This document shows, in pieces, positions 1-59,814 of a stretch of DNA of 64,000 nucleotides. The position numbers and the translations under genes were made by a program. Each line of letters starts with the position of its first letter. Positions within the stretch are counted from its first letter, which is position 1. The notes beneath the pieces are model-generated. The model worked only from the letters and a program-made list of their open reading frames with translations, did not search any database and was not told the origin of the DNA. The stretch spans positions 28,094,364 through 28,158,363 of the forward strand of contig NC_092096.1 in the NCBI RefSeq assembly GCF_045679555.1. The letters run 5' to 3'. The stretch comes from Salvelinus alpinus (Eukaryota > Chordata > Actinopteri > Salmoniformes > Salmonidae).

Positions 1-600
1 AGACGCACGCACACACACAGTATCTGTCTCTCCATCAATCTCTCTGTTTAAATTGGCACAGAGCGACAGAGACAAGCCTCCCCTGTGTTTATTTTTTATG
101 TGTTCTGCTGCTTGTGTTGGAGCCTTGAGCAGAACACTGCTGTGTGTATGTGTGTGTCCCCTCTGAGAATCACCACCTCTTCTCACATCACTTCAGCACT
201 GTTTGTTTGTGGAGCAGGATGACATACTGTACTCTCAGCCACACTGATCAAAGGGGGTTCTCTCTGTGTCTGTGTAATTGTAGAACCCCTTCAGTGACAG
301 TAGCCACTAGAACAAGGAGTAACGATAGCAAGCACCGACAATAACCAGTACTTGACTCTCCTGTGTAGCTGGAGTGTTCAACATATCTGGCATGTGTTGG
401 CTTTTAAAAATGTTCCTTCTTTCATCACACAATCATCCTCATAATTTCCCACATATTGTAATGGACGAGCATTATTGTCATGTGGTAACGCTAGTCATCA
501 CTGTAATACCTGTCTGATTACATAATAGACCTACAGTCACAAATCCATCTTCATCATTACTGTGTCTCTACATAAAACCAGAAGTTAACAATCAACAACG
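1..600 (-). other. anks1b: anks1b intron 1, unique-looking part
   Basis: AT-rich, non-coding sequence with short CA/TG runs at the left edge. By position it lies inside intron 1 of anks1b, whose first coding exon is on the minus strand at 3585-3715. No exon, RNA gene or recognisable transposon was seen. Confidence 0.5.
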
Positions 601-1710
601 ACCGTGTACAGCCAGTACACCTGAACTATGACCGTGTACAGCTAGTATACGTGAACTATGACCGTGTACAGCTAGTGTACGTGAACTATGACCGTGTACA
701 GCTAGTGTACGTGAACTATGACCGTGTACAGCTAGTATACGTGAACTATGACCGTGTACAGCTAGTGTACGTGAACTATGACCGTGTACAGCTAGTATAC
801 GTGAACTATGACCGTGTACAGCTAGTATACGTGAACTATGACCGTGTACAGCTAGTATACGTGAACTATGACCGTGTACAGCCAGTATACGTGAACTATG
901 ACCGTGTACAGCCAGTATACGTGAACTATGACCGTGTACAGCCAGTATACGTGAACTATGACCGTGTACAGCCAGTATACGTGAACTATGACCGTGTACA
1001 GCCAGTATACGTGAACTATGACCGTGTACAGCCAGTATACGTGAACTATGACCGTGTACAGCCAGTATACGTGAACTATGACCGTGTACAGCCAGTATAC
1101 GTGAACTATGACCGTGTACAGCTAGTATACGTGAACTATGACCGTGTACAGCTAGTATACGTGAACTATGACCGTGTACAGCTAGTATACGTGAACTATG
1201 ACCGTGTACAGCTAGTATACGTGAACTATGACCGTGTACAGCTAGTATACGTGAACTATGACCGTGTACAGCTAGTATACGTGAACTATGACCGTGTACA
1301 GCTAGTATACGTGAACTATGACCGTGTACAGCTAGTATACGTGAACTATGACCGTGTACAGCTAGTATACGTGAACTATGACCGTGTACAGCTAGTATAC
1401 GTGAACTATGACCGTGTACAGCTAGTATACGTGAACTATGACCGTGTACAGCTAGTATACGTGAACTATGACCGTGTACAGCTAGTATACGTGAACTATG
1501 ACCGTGTACAGCTAGTATACGTGAACTATGACCGTGTACAGCTAGTATACGTGAACTATGACCGTGTACAGCTAGTATACGTGAACTAAGACCGTGAACA
1601 GCTAGTATACGTGAACTATGACCGTGTTCAGCTAGTATACGTGAACTATGACCGTGTACAGCTAGTATATGTGAACTATGACCGTGTACAGCTCGTATAC
1701 CTGAACTATG
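601..1710. repeat. 30-bp minisatellite, 37 copies
   Basis: The unit, roughly accgtgtacagctagtatac followed by gtgaactatg, repeats exactly every 30 bp. Copies starting at 871-1081 form a homogeneous block of eight with gccag in place of gctag, and three early copies carry gtgtac in place of gtatac. The last four copies carry private substitutions, so the array is worn at its edge and homogenised inside, as expected from unequal exchange. Because 30 is divisible by 3 and the unit lacks stops in one frame, it yields a spurious 312-residue ORF. There is no sign that this is translated. Confidence 0.97.
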
Positions 1711-3584
1711 GCCATGAAATCATCTACTACTGATTTTCCTGTGTGTGTGTCCCACTATGTGGTGCTGAGAGGTTCTGGAAAAGGGCCTCACAGCTTTGGA
1801 ATGTTCTGAATGACTCGAGCCTCAAGATGGGTGAATATGCATCATTGTCTCCCAAAGAAAACTCCCCAAATATTACCTACCCTAATAGAACCCTCCACCT
1901 TCCGTTTGACTCACACACACACACACAGACACACACACACATACTTTTGTCAGGGAATAAGCCTGAGGTGGTTTACAAAACCTTGTCCAGATGGACAGTC
2001 TATAGACCACCCACTGTTTCACAGACTATGGACCATTGCCTTGCATTGACCCAATAAAAGACCAACTTTCAGTGTAACCCAGAAGAACACACACACACAC
2101 GCTACACAACAGTTCCTCAGGGACACCATTTTCTGTCAAAGCAAGCTTGTGCTCGGAATACATAGCACAGGCCTATTCAAACATTGCATTTGATGCCAGC
2201 AGTCTTGTGGGACTGGTACAAAATGAAACTTCAAAATACTGTACCACATGGCAGTTGATATGTATATATTGTTGTTTGATTCCTTTTCCTAATTTAACTG
2301 TAAGATGTAAATATTGGTGTTTTTATTGTTCCTGGAGGCTGTTGCCATAGTGATGTACAAGCCTACCCTTCAGCTCCATCTCTTCACGTGCAGTTTAAGC
2401 ACGCGCATGCACAAACACACAGTTCCCATGCTCCCCCTCCCTCTTCCTTCATAGGCGTACGCCCTTCCCATCGTCAACTGTCTTGTTCCTCACTCTCTCC
2501 CATCAGTGCACCTCAACACGGCTGTAAAAGCAAAGCACTGCTGCACGGCCTGAGGTGATGCTCCTCCCGTACGCCCGGTCCTTTGATCTAACTGATCACC
2601 TCTCTCAGTCCTCTCTACTGATAGAGATGGAAGGAGAGGCCTGGTGGAAAGGGACTATTCTCACAGTCTAAAGTTGTAATGAGGTAATGAGGTTACCGCA
2701 TAACATACCGCCAGCCATTCAGCAACATATCAGCAACATATCACAAACACTTGGACTATGTTATGGTCATTTAATAGTAGCCTATTTAAATGTATCAATG
2801 ACGGCACACTGGCATAGGTCTACACACCATGAGGCCTTCAACAGGCCCTCAATAGCCACTGAGTGTTTAGGCTACTGATCAATGCCAAATATTCATGCTG
2901 GTTGCTCCGACTAAACGTAACATAGTAGACATATTTTGGGGTACCTCCAAGTCGTATGATACTGTATGTAAGAATGGTCTGGTTACTTAAGACAGAAATT
3001 AATGCTATTTGATTTGGAACATATCATACGGATTGGATTACGTAACATATCCTACTAAATGGAGGGACACAAAAGAACGTCCCAGACCATACTAATTGCT
3101 CTGAGACCAGGTTGAAATTGGCAAATATATCTACAATGTAACATCAACATTTGCAGTAGCAAGTGATATGCGTATTAGGCTACAGGTCATTGCTGGCAAC
3201 ACCACCTTCGGACAAAACCATGCATCATTATAATGTATAGCCAGGGTCAGTGTAAAAGTGACAACAATTTGACAGCTGTCAAGATTGATGTAGCCAATCT
3301 TATGCAGTTTGTGCGCCAAGTTTATATCTAACGCAAAGCCCCTTCTCGGACACAAAGACTACAACCAGGTTTTAGCAGAGGCTGCCTCTGACTTTCCTGA
3401 ATTCTAAATTCACATAAAGTAATTGGTCTCATGACATGTCAGTTTGCGTAAAAGTGCTATGCTCCAACTTTGGCGCAACAGCCCATCTTTTTCAACGTAG
3501 ACCGTCAATAGAAGTATGTCAATAGTAGTATCAACTAGGCAATCTTCATATGACATGAAAATGTATGTTGACGACTTCGTTTAC
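1711..3584 (-). other. anks1b: anks1b intron 1, region next to exon 1
   Basis: Non-coding sequence with small CA repeats (about 1914-1940 and 2089-2100) and one miniature repeat (2899-3115, listed separately). The part just left of 3585 is the first stretch of intron 1 in the gene's direction and begins with the donor GTAAACG. No further exon was recognised. Confidence 0.5.
2899..3115. mobile_element. Miniature repeat of the 'caacctggtctcagag' family
   Basis: Read on the minus strand it starts with caacctggtctcagagc and continues with motifs such as gtatgatatgt and ggttact. The same order of motifs occurs in the element at 55986-56471. It has no coding capacity. It is probably a truncated copy of a dispersed non-autonomous element; the superfamily was not determined. 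Confidence 0.5.
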
Positions 3585-3715
3585 CTCAGTAGGTTTGGCA
3601 GAGGTATGGAGCCCGAGGCTGTCCCCAGGATTCCCCTTTTCCCACTCAGTAATTTCTCCACCAGGACCACATTCCCGGTCCGGGCCGCTTCTAGTAGTTC
3701 TTGTTCCTTCCCCAT
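3585..3715 (-). CDS. anks1b: anks1b coding exon 1 (N-terminus)
   Basis: The minus strand reads ATG at 3715 and encodes 43 residues beginning [16 protein letters not shown], continuing through [14 protein letters not shown] and ending in PLPNLL. The exon ends with two bases of a split codon, followed by the donor GTAAACG. This matches the known start of ANKS1B (AIDA-1/EB-1), a neuronal post-synaptic scaffold with ankyrin repeats, two SAM domains and a PTB domain. The segment is the lead-in helix of the ankyrin region. The remaining exons lie beyond the left edge; this gene has an extremely long first intron in other vertebrates. The start is chosen for its match to the family N-terminus. ANKS1A starts differently as I recall it, so ANKS1B is preferred, and the bltp3b neighbour agrees. 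Confidence 0.85.
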
Positions 3716-4300
3716 CCCGACCGAACTTCTTCTAATCCCGGATTTCTAATCCAAAACCGGTATGTAGAAAGCGGTGGGGATCCCCTTCACTGTATCTTGT
3801 GAAAAAACATCTGTGTGTTCGTTTTACTGCACGTTGCAGTAAGCGTTCCCTCAAATGGGTAGGTTACCGTCTGCGGTGTGCTGCAAGGTTGGCAGGCTCA
3901 GTTGCAGAACGAGTCCATTGTCGAACCGAACGCAAGAATGAGGAACCGTAAATAGCGCATTTTGCACGGTGCTGCCTGCTGCAGCTGGCTCGAGGGAACA
4001 ACGAACAAGCCGGTTGCCAAACCCAGACCGCCACTCGCTCTCTTCTCTCTCGGCTCGGTTATTTTGTCATCTCTTCTCTCTCGGTGTAGCCCAACAAACA
4101 CGCTGTGTCGTGTCGTGTCCTCTCGTTGTATGTCTGTCTGTTATTGTAGCATCCCAATCACTCCCTCTTTCTTTCCCTCAGTTCTCCACTTTCTTCGAAC
4201 CGCACTCGCCACAGTGCCTAATGGTATCCTGCCTAATACAGCGTTGTACAGTATGGGCGTGGATGGCGGGTTACAGCACCAACCGGAGGCGAAAAGGCTT
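3716..4300 (-). promoter_or_regulatory. anks1b: Candidate anks1b 5' UTR and promoter
   Basis: This interval lies directly upstream of the anks1b start codon on the minus strand. It is richer in CG dinucleotides than its surroundings (for example around 3730-3770, 3840-3960 and 4010-4110), with pyrimidine/purine-rich tracts. No TATA box was identified and the start site cannot be fixed from sequence alone. The ORFs of about 115 residues here look fortuitous. Confidence 0.4.
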
Positions 4301-4677
4301 TGTTAGTTATTTGCTAATTTAATAAAGTCACAGGTTATATGAAAAGGCTCCTATATTCGGATAGCAGTCAGCTTTAGGAAGAATATCGATTTGTATATTC
4401 CACTATTGAGCGAATAATGGGTGCACATTTCATTATTATTGGTTTATCAAGATAACCGTCCAAAATACATAAATCAGTGGATGCTGTAAAACAGAAATAT
4501 GGGCTATATAGTGAAAATAATAGCAGCCTTGGTCTCTGCCACCTGTTTGTGTGACAAAACAAGCAAGAGACACAAAACAAGCAAGAGTTTTTTAATGGTC
4601 TGCTCTGTCCATTGACAGGCTTGGATTGAGACACACCCCCCTTGTCAATCTCTTCCTCCCTTGCCAGAAGATTTTTA
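4301..4677. other. Intergenic, nothing recognised
   Basis: AT-rich sequence between the candidate anks1b promoter and a SINE. No gene, RNA or clear repeat was seen. Confidence 0.4.
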
Positions 4678-4925
4678 AATGTTTTATTTCAACTTTATTT
4701 ACCTAGGCAAGTCAGTTAAGAACAAATACTTATTTACAATGACGGCCTACTCTGGCCAAGCCCTCCCCTAAACCGGACAACGCTGGGCCAATTGTGCACC
4801 GCCCTATGGGACTCCCAATCACGGCCGGTTGTGATACAGCCCAGGATCAAACCAGGGTCTGTAGTGACGCTTCTAGCACTGAGATGCAGTGTCTTAGACC
4901 GCCACTCGGTGACCTCCAGAGAATA
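4678..4925 (-). mobile_element. Salmonid tRNA-derived SINE (HpaI-like), minus strand
   Basis: On the minus strand it reads as a tRNA-related head (gtggcggtctaagacactgc), a degraded B-box region, the body with ccggccgtgattgggagtcc, and the tail in which gttcttaactgacttgccta precedes AAATAAA. The same body and tail occur at 27073-27212 (minus) and 55722-55940 (plus). It is non-coding and non-autonomous, and would need a LINE for mobility. Confidence 0.85.
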
Positions 4926-7070
4926 CACAATTATTGACTAGTTCACTATCGGTTAATTAGGAATGATGTCACTATTTTGGTAACAATGCTGTAAATTAAG
5001 GAACACATACAGCTGTGTGATTGTGCCCTGGCTCCTGTCTGCACCTCTGATGTGAGCTCAGTGCAATGCTTCCTGTGAAGAGAAGAACGTCCTATTGAGA
5101 GAGGGAGGGTGATGGAGAAAAACAGAGTCGGACTTCATATAGCCTACTAAACGAGAGGGAGGAGAGGAATCTCCTTGCCAGAGAGAGAGAGAAGCAGCTG
5201 CAGCCCCATCGGGTGTTGGATAGAGATACTACAATCTGACTGTCAGGGGAGAGCAGTGAAGCTGATCTCATGAGCCAAATCTATTCCATAGCAGAACCAC
5301 AGACACATACAAGACAGTCCTTGTTTCACTCCATTGTTTAGCTGTCATTCGGTCATTTCATTGGTAGATGAGAGGAGAAATGTGTGCTTCAAAACGAGTC
5401 AAATCTATTAAATTATACATCTATTTTTTCGTTTTCAACTCTCCTCCTTTCTGATTTTTAACTGGATTATATGTCAAACCACAGCAAGGGGCGCATTCAG
5501 CAAGACGCAACGTTTTGGAACATTCAGATCAAAATATGCTATAAAAAACGAAGTTTATCTCTGACACATACAATAAGGAGTTACCTTGGCTATTTTCATG
5601 GCATTTCTATCTGCAACATTTGACTATTGAACGTGGCTCTGGGTGACTACAGGGGAACCTACAGTCAATACCCATACCTACCAGATGTCACACTTGGACT
5701 GCTTTTCTGTCTTCATCAAGGACGTTGGCAGCATACACAACAGTGGACAGTAAGGGCTCTGTCTCAATCCATCCATGTCCTCTCCTTGACTACTCGGATT
5801 CGAAAGACCTGACCACAATTAACAACTATAAGCAGTCTAGCACATTTAATATGGCCGACATCACAGGGCCATTATTTTGATCTGCAGACAGTGGTTTCTG
5901 TTGCTTTTCGCTCATCAGGGGAAGTCCCCACTTCATAAGGTGTTTCGGTGCTGTTTACTACACCTTCTGAAGGGTGCGCCCATCGTGTTGATCTGGCCCG
6001 ATCTGAGCCAGGTGGCTTGTCCACTGCTCCTCCCACTTAAGCCAGAGCCATTGAGATGCCTTCTCTGGCTCTTTTTCAGTTAATCTTTCCTCAATTCCTT
6101 TTCAAAAAAACACTGGAGGGATCTTGGACCATCCTCTTAAATACGTTTGAGAATGAGGCCAGGCGATACTCTAGAACCCTCAAATTTAAATCTGGACCTC
6201 TAAGCCAGTTCCACTGCTTTTTTCTCCTCTCGACCTGGGACACCAGGTGGTGCAATTAATTATCAGGTAGAACAAAGAAACAGCAGCACTCTGGACTACC
6301 AGGGTAGGATTTGATTACTCCTGGCCTAGGATGTGAGGAGTCACGAATACGTATTGAGAATGAGCCTTGCCTCCTGTCTATGTGGCAGACCTTTCGCTGT
6401 GTTCCCTTTACTCCTCAGTGCCCTTCACAGCAGTGCCCTCCACTGGTCTTCAATCCCTTGTCAATGTCTGATACTTTCAGCAACTTCCTTTGGTAGGCTT
6501 CCTCTATCCACTCCTCCCATAGAAGTGTTTGCTCTCTCCCGTTAGTGGACTGATGGAAGTTCCCTTGGCCAGGTTTAAACCCCCCACAATTCAGTAGATA
6601 GGCAGATGACCGTGAGTGTGCACCATGTTTCATAAGATTTACATTTTGATCATTTATCTGATACTTTTCCCCCCCCAGGGGGACTTAGTGAATTCAACTT
6701 AAAAAGGGCAATTCCGCCACTTTTCAACCTCATATTCATTATTGCAATCAACATACCTGTCTACACATGTTTTTAAAATGTATTTACTTCTGATGTAATT
6801 GGGCAGAACTTTAACCTTATATATTTTTCTCTCTACAAAACATAGAAATGCACCATTCACATATGTAGACACTGGTATTGTGCTGAAGACAATGAAAATG
6901 AGGTTGGAAATGCCCTTTAAGGTAGATCGGTAAAACAACCACATCACAATCATTGTAAAAGTTCCCTCAATAGAGAAGCTATCAGCATAATCATTGCTAG
7001 TAAGAACAGACAAGTGCAAGGTGCTAGTGCAAGGAAGTCAAGTAGAACAGTATGACAACTGAGAAAGACA
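4926..7070. other. Intergenic region between bltp3b 3' end and anks1b
   Basis: Mixed-composition sequence with no exon I could support on either strand. A C-rich homopolymer lies near 6670. Several ORFs of 60-106 codons occur, but none shows splice context or a familiar protein. Regulatory sequence for anks1b or an extended bltp3b 3' UTR could be here, but nothing shows it directly. Confidence 0.4.
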
Positions 7071-7076
7071 TTTATT
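7071..7076 (-). terminator. bltp3b: Candidate bltp3b polyadenylation signal
   Basis: The minus strand has AATAAA here, about 2.7 kb after the bltp3b stop codon. I saw no canonical AATAAA on that strand nearer the stop. A weaker ATTAAA at about 9183-9188 would give a much shorter UTR. Confidence 0.35.
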
Positions 7077-9540
7077 GGATACCTTTTTATTTTCATCAGT
7101 AGCTCAGCAGCTTCGACAGACAAATATTACAAATCATTTTCTTTTTGTGCACAGGTTCTCAGGAGGCGGAGCTCCCAGGAGAGGAGCGGCTGAGCAGGTC
7201 AAGGGAGGAGCTATTGTAATGAGGGGGCGGGTCCGTTCGGACCAGAAAGTGGATGAGAAAGTTAACTCTGGGGAGGACAACCTTTAAAGTACAATCAAGC
7301 ATTCAAATCCTAACAGCCATTCAAGTCTTGTCAGTGTTGAGCAGGTAAATGAACCGGCATCGTATCAAGGCAGAGAGAGCTGGGGAGAGAGGACAGCGCA
7401 GCTTGGAAAGACATTCAGCTGGACTGAACTAGGCCTAGGCTGAGCTAGGTCCACAATTCGGATAGTTAAGGACTTTAAAGTAGGAAAATAATGTATTCCC
7501 AATCTGTACCCTTTTTGAAGGACTAGGATGGGGTCATTCGAGTGAGCCTGCCAGTGAAAACCAAAGAAAGACCAGTTGCCATAGTTGGTGTAAACAGAAC
7601 TACTTTTTCCTTCTTCGGTCTTGTTTTAGGGTAGTTGTGTTTTTACTTGATCTCATTGCCATACGAGACAGAGAACCTGCAGACTACACCTTTAAAGAGA
7701 GATCTGTCAGCAAATCTCATGCTACTACTGGAAACGTCCCTGTGTAAGACATGATGCTTCAGACAGAACTGCCTTCTGACTGAATTCTGTGTGAGCCAAA
7801 AGCATGCTCCAAAGGGGAAATAAAGCTCTATTCTACAACACTCCCCCAACAGACAAGCATGGAGCAGCAGATATGGGCACGACTTCACGTGGGTGAAAAA
7901 CTACACAGAACAGAAAAGCACAAGCCTGTGTTTCCCCTCCTGCATTGGGAGGAGTTACCTAACATAGCAGGCGTAAAATAAACGCCTGAAACTAGATCCT
8001 TTATAACAAATCTTGACGAGAAGGGGGGGGAGTCAGGAGGTTCTCTTCTGCACCATTCAACCAATCCAATACATGTGGAGGAGATGGAGCGTTACCTTGT
8101 TAATGTCCAAAAGTGGAAGTCGCGTCACAGGCTCTTTCCATTTCCCCTTAAAACCGGATCGTCAAGTGTTGGGCTCGGCAGAGGCTATGCGAGAGCTGTA
8201 TTCATTAGTCGCAGACTTTTACAAAAAACGTTTTGCAACGGAAACAATTTACTCTAGGAACTTAACGGAAGCAAACAACGCAAACGGAACCAACGAGGGG
8301 GGACCTACCTGAATTTGTCCAATCGTTGCAAAATGTTTTCCGTTTGGAGTAAATGTTTTTAGTTGCAAAACATTTTGAACAGAAAATACATTTTGTAAAG
8401 AAATCAGAATAATGAATACACCCCAGGCTTTATCCTCATAGGAGAATAGAGATGGTAACTTGCTCTCCATATTAGTGTTCTTTCCACTCATTGGATGATC
8501 GAGAGATGATAGGATAGTGTTCTCAACTGGATTGGATGATGCTTTCATACAGGGATCGTATTTACAGTGAATGTAGTTCAAAAGTGCTGGACACACAACT
8601 AGCTATTTACATGTAGAAAAATAGGGGGGGGGGGGGAAACAGTGCAATGGGACATTATGGGCATTGTAGACATCAACTAGATGGAATGGAAGAAAAGTAA
8701 ATGTGAAAATATATAATTGTATATTTTCCTTTTCAATTAAATGAAATGCTTGTTTTAGTTACATGACAAATACATGTTGAAAACACACACACTGCACAAT
8801 CATTTCCGAATTCTGTAGAAAACATTGTGTACGCTTTGCCCATCATAAGTACATAACCATACACACTCCAAGTACAATTGGTTAACCGCTAGATAAAAAA
8901 AAATTCATAAGCAACAAATTACATGTTCGGTTTCAGCGCAGTGCAAAATAAGTCTATTTTTAAGACATTCCTCCAAAGATATGACATTCAGTGTCTCACC
9001 CCACCCAACCAGGCAAGCCCCTCCCATAAAAGGTCATATTACATATGCTCCTCAAATATGCTTGATAAAGTTGTTTCTCCTATTTAAAGGTATCAATTCA
9101 GGGAGGGCAACTTTTCCCCCTGAGACTAACATTCAGGACTCCCACCACACCTCCCTAGCCCCTCCATTCCACTTGAGGGCTGTTTAATTTAGATTCGTCC
9201 CATCCCTCTCCCCTTCATCCCTCCCATATTTAGGAGGCTGCTCTGGCTTGCAGATTCGGATTACTGGAGAGACTGAACACTAACTTACTGCATAAAGAGA
9301 GCAACTCAAAACAAGCACAACAATCATGTAAAATAAGCATGTGTACTACAGTCCTAGTCCCAGCCCAGGGATGACACGGCAGCACTGTATCGAGGAGGGG
9401 ATGAAAGTCTAACACGGTCCACTCTCCAGTTCCTCTACTGGGGGTAGGGATGAGGGTGGTAGGTGGGCTGAAGTGAAAAAGTAGCCCCCCTCTCTGGTTT
9501 TCAGGGACTGCGTGTGTGTGTTAAGGAGTAGACTTCATGG

Positions 9541-9591
<51 letters not shown>

Positions 9592-9774
9592 TCTAGTTCT
9601 TAGGCGACCAGCCCTTCATAAGAACAGGCTTGAATGACCTGGCTGATGCGTGAATAATACTTGTGTGATGCTAGATCAAGTAGCTCCAGTATCCAGCACC
9701 CCCTCTCTCCTCTCTGCTTCCCCCCAGTGGTGATATGCAGCACTGCAAATTGGTGGTCACTCTGTTGGCCTACC
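7077..9774 (-). other. bltp3b: Probable bltp3b 3' UTR
   Basis: This sequence follows the bltp3b stop codon on the minus strand and contains no further recognisable exon. It includes a long TG/CA dinucleotide run (9543-9590) and G/C homopolymers near 8020 and 8620. Around 8220-8380 there is a degenerate inverted pattern (cgttttgcaac against gttgcaaaac) resembling a small dispersed repeat. The 3' limit rests only on the candidate signal at 7071. Confidence 0.4.
9543..9590. repeat. (TG)n microsatellite
   Basis: An uninterrupted run of about 24 TG units. On the bltp3b transcript strand it is a CA repeat in the presumed 3' UTR, roughly 185 nt after the stop codon. Confidence 0.97.
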
Positions 9775-57058
<47,284 letters not shown>

Positions 57059-57700
57059 GACCGCATAAATTATTTATCCCAGCGATGCAGTTCAAATTCT
57101 CAATTCTGAGTCAGGGTGCATTTTTTGTGGTCTTTGTGAGACTAGCCCAGTTCTCGCTCCCTTCACACGGAGATTTGACAGGAAAAACCAAACCTCCGAG
57201 ACGCAGCTAGCTAGCTTCAGAAGGCATATAAGCCATGACAACTAGTGCTAAAGTCCATCTTCACTGCAACAGCACCTGGAAACACGGCCTGTGCAACGTC
57301 TGATGGGCGGGCCAGCGACGACCAAAGTCAAAGATACAAGACTTGCGGGCGGAGCATGGATGACTCAGGCATTACGTCAGCACTGTCCCATGTATTGTTT
57401 TATTTTAGAAGTGAAACCATAATTGTCTGTTTTTACTGTGGCTGAGTACATATTTGGGGGTGGGGCTGCTGCGATTTTCTTCGCCGACGGGGGTACGGTC
57501 TACCTGTGAGTCCAGTTCCAGTCTCCTCTCGAAAGACTGTCATTCAGTGACCTCTGGTGGACAAAGGCAGGGAGAGGGGTCCAGTTGCAGCTTTCATCTA
57601 TCAGGCCCATCACCTCTCAGGCCCCTCTCCAATGCCAGGACCATCACTTCCGGGTCTGACACATTAAGCAGAAGCTTTTTTTCTGTTTACCACAGAGAGG
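57059..57700 (-). promoter_or_regulatory. bltp3b: Candidate bltp3b promoter and 5' UTR
   Basis: Immediately upstream of the bltp3b start codon and relatively CG-rich. Possible sites are an AP-1-type tgactca at 57361-57367, a CRE-like ttacgtca at 57372-57379, a GC-box-like gggcggag at about 57349 and an ETS-type cttccggg at about 57647. These are motif matches only; the transcription start is unknown. Confidence 0.4.
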
Positions 57701-58056
57701 ATAGCGTCCAAACGACTGACAATTCACTTTAGGTCGAAACTAATACATAATAAACGGTACGCAGTGTCCTTCGTCCCCACGTACATCTGCTATCCAACAC
57801 AACAGATTACACACCAATTTTAAGCTAAAACATTGCACAATAATTATACTACAATGATGGCATAGGCTAAATTAAAAACTCTGATAATACTTTTATTTCC
57901 CTTTTGACCCACATTTTTATTGCATAGACAGTCAGGGGAAATCCATTATATCAAAAGTGTCAGTTAAACACAAGCATCAAGATCCCCGCAACAAAGTGTA
58001 CAAGCTGTAATGATATGCTAACATTCATTCAGCCATTTTGGCAGTATAGTCATATC
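57701..58056. other. Intergenic, nothing recognised
   Basis: AT-rich sequence in the divergent interval between bltp3b and ckap4. Confidence 0.4.
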
Positions 58057-58640
58057 AGTGAGTGTGTTTACATGCATGGCAATAATTAGATATTGAACTT
58101 ATTATGGCAGTAGGCAGATTATGAAATAGTAATGTAAACACCTTACTCTGCTTACTGTATCTTAATCAGCATAAGGTCAAAATTGAAGTAAGCATATACC
58201 GATTAAAACACCTGGTTTTCTGAGCAATCTTTCAAATTATTAGGACATGTAAACACCTTAATCGACGTTCCAGCAGTGTATTTGATCTGTGCATGTGCTA
58301 GCACCAGCCGAGCAAGGCTCTCTCTATGGCGTGAGTGAAGTGAGTTCGGAACAACTGAATGTATGCCTTAGACCAGCCTTAGAAGTATTTTTCACATTTT
58401 ATATGTCCAAACTAAGAATCAAATATGCTTCTCAAAAATAACATGTCTCTGTGATTGCTGATTTTCTCCATTTATCAGAGCTCCATCAGGTAGCCTGATT
58501 TCAGATGTGTCCATATACATTGGATTATTAGGGAAATTGTTATTCTTGCAAAGCATGTAAACCTTTTAATTGAACTATTATATTCATATGACTAGCCACA
58601 ATAATCGCTTTATTGTGTGCATGTAACCGTACTCACTGAG
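58057..58640. mobile_element. Inverted-repeat miniature element
   Basis: The left end gagtgtgtttacatgcatgg and the right end tgcatgtaaccgtactca are inverse-related. The middle repeats catgtaaac-type phrases (aatgtaaacaccttactctg, acatgtaaacacctta). Non-coding and non-autonomous. Confidence 0.65.
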
Positions 58641-59814
58641 GGGGTCCTGGCGTTGGAGGGGAGCCTGAGACGAAGGGCCTGAGATATTATGTCCCACCAG
58701 TAGGTGGCAGTATACAGAGGGGCCCGAGGTATGATGGACCTGTGAGTCTGCAGTTAGACTCTATTGGACAACGGCCAAAGTGCTTGGAGTGTACAAATAT
58801 CAGATAACTATATCATCCTGCAACTTTTATCAAACCTTTAAAAACACACGTGAAAACAATTATTTTGTGACCGATTAATAGAAAACAGAGCGTTTTGTTA
58901 TCCATTTTGTGTACAATATGCTTTTTTTTTTTGTATTGTGGTGCTAGCTAAATATTATTGAAACTATTCAAATGTCCAACTCAATTGGTTTTCAGTTTGA
59001 AATCGGTGAGAGCAATCCTATCATGATTTGGAGGGAACATAGCTACATAGCATAGGCTAGTGATTAGGTTACGCTGATTAGGTAATAGAATGCCAATAGC
59101 CTAATGACTTCGGCACAATGGAAGAAATTGAAAATAGGCCTATTTGTTAACATGCATTGTTAATGGATTTTTTTTTTTTTTACATGAGTAGTTGTTCGAA
59201 ACACTTCCTGGTCTGGAATAGCAACATGCCTTGGCTTGAGGGAACTCTCGGGAAGGGATGTCGAGGCATACACGATAAACCTACTCTAGTTGCCACGTAT
59301 GAAGGGAGGAGCAAATGAGAGGGAAAAAAACTATCCAACAACCCCTCCTCTTTACTGTTGGTACAGTATTGAAACAAATTACATCAGTTGATTTCTGAGA
59401 TCATTATTTTTCGAGACATGTTTAGGCTGTCCTATTCCAGGATTTTGGCTTATATAAACAGGGTTTGAAAGACATGAAACATCAATTGGCCTAATTCTAT
59501 TATTCCAAATAAATAGGCCTAGTTTTTTCCTCAACTTTATCAGAACTAGTTACTGTGTTTCTGAAGTCTTGATGACATAATTCCATAGCCATTGGAGACA
59601 TAAGGCAAGTACAGCCACCAAGTTTACAGTCAGAACGTCAGGCCCCACAACAAGAGAGACGCCCCCTTTTTTGCATACCTCAACGCGAACGGAGTTCTCG
59701 GAAAGCCACATCGCGCTCACTGATACGCTAAATGTACAGTGAAGACAGTATACAGCATCTGTAGAGACCAGCCTCACACTTCCTCGGACCCCCTTGTAGA
59801 AAGCCACATCAGAC
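58641..59814 (+). promoter_or_regulatory. ckap4: Candidate ckap4 upstream region and 5' UTR
   Basis: It holds a TATA-like tatataaa at 59451-59458, about 360 bp before the ckap4 start codon, and a moderately CG-rich stretch at 59690-59810. The left part is AT-rich with poly-T tracts. Which element, if any, sets the start site cannot be told from sequence. Confidence 0.35.

Noticed and set aside
651-1589. 312-residue ORF with perfect 10-residue repeats
   Set aside because: It is the translation of the 30-bp minisatellite. The period is a multiple of 3 and the unit has no stop in that frame. There is no splice context or homologous protein.
7152-7287. Possible plus-strand terminal exon after an acceptor-like tgtgcacag (SQEAELPGEERLSRSREELL then stop)
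   Set aside because: The reading looks protein-like, but no upstream exon, conserved protein or polyadenylation signal could be tied to it. It lies within the presumed bltp3b 3' UTR on the opposite strand.
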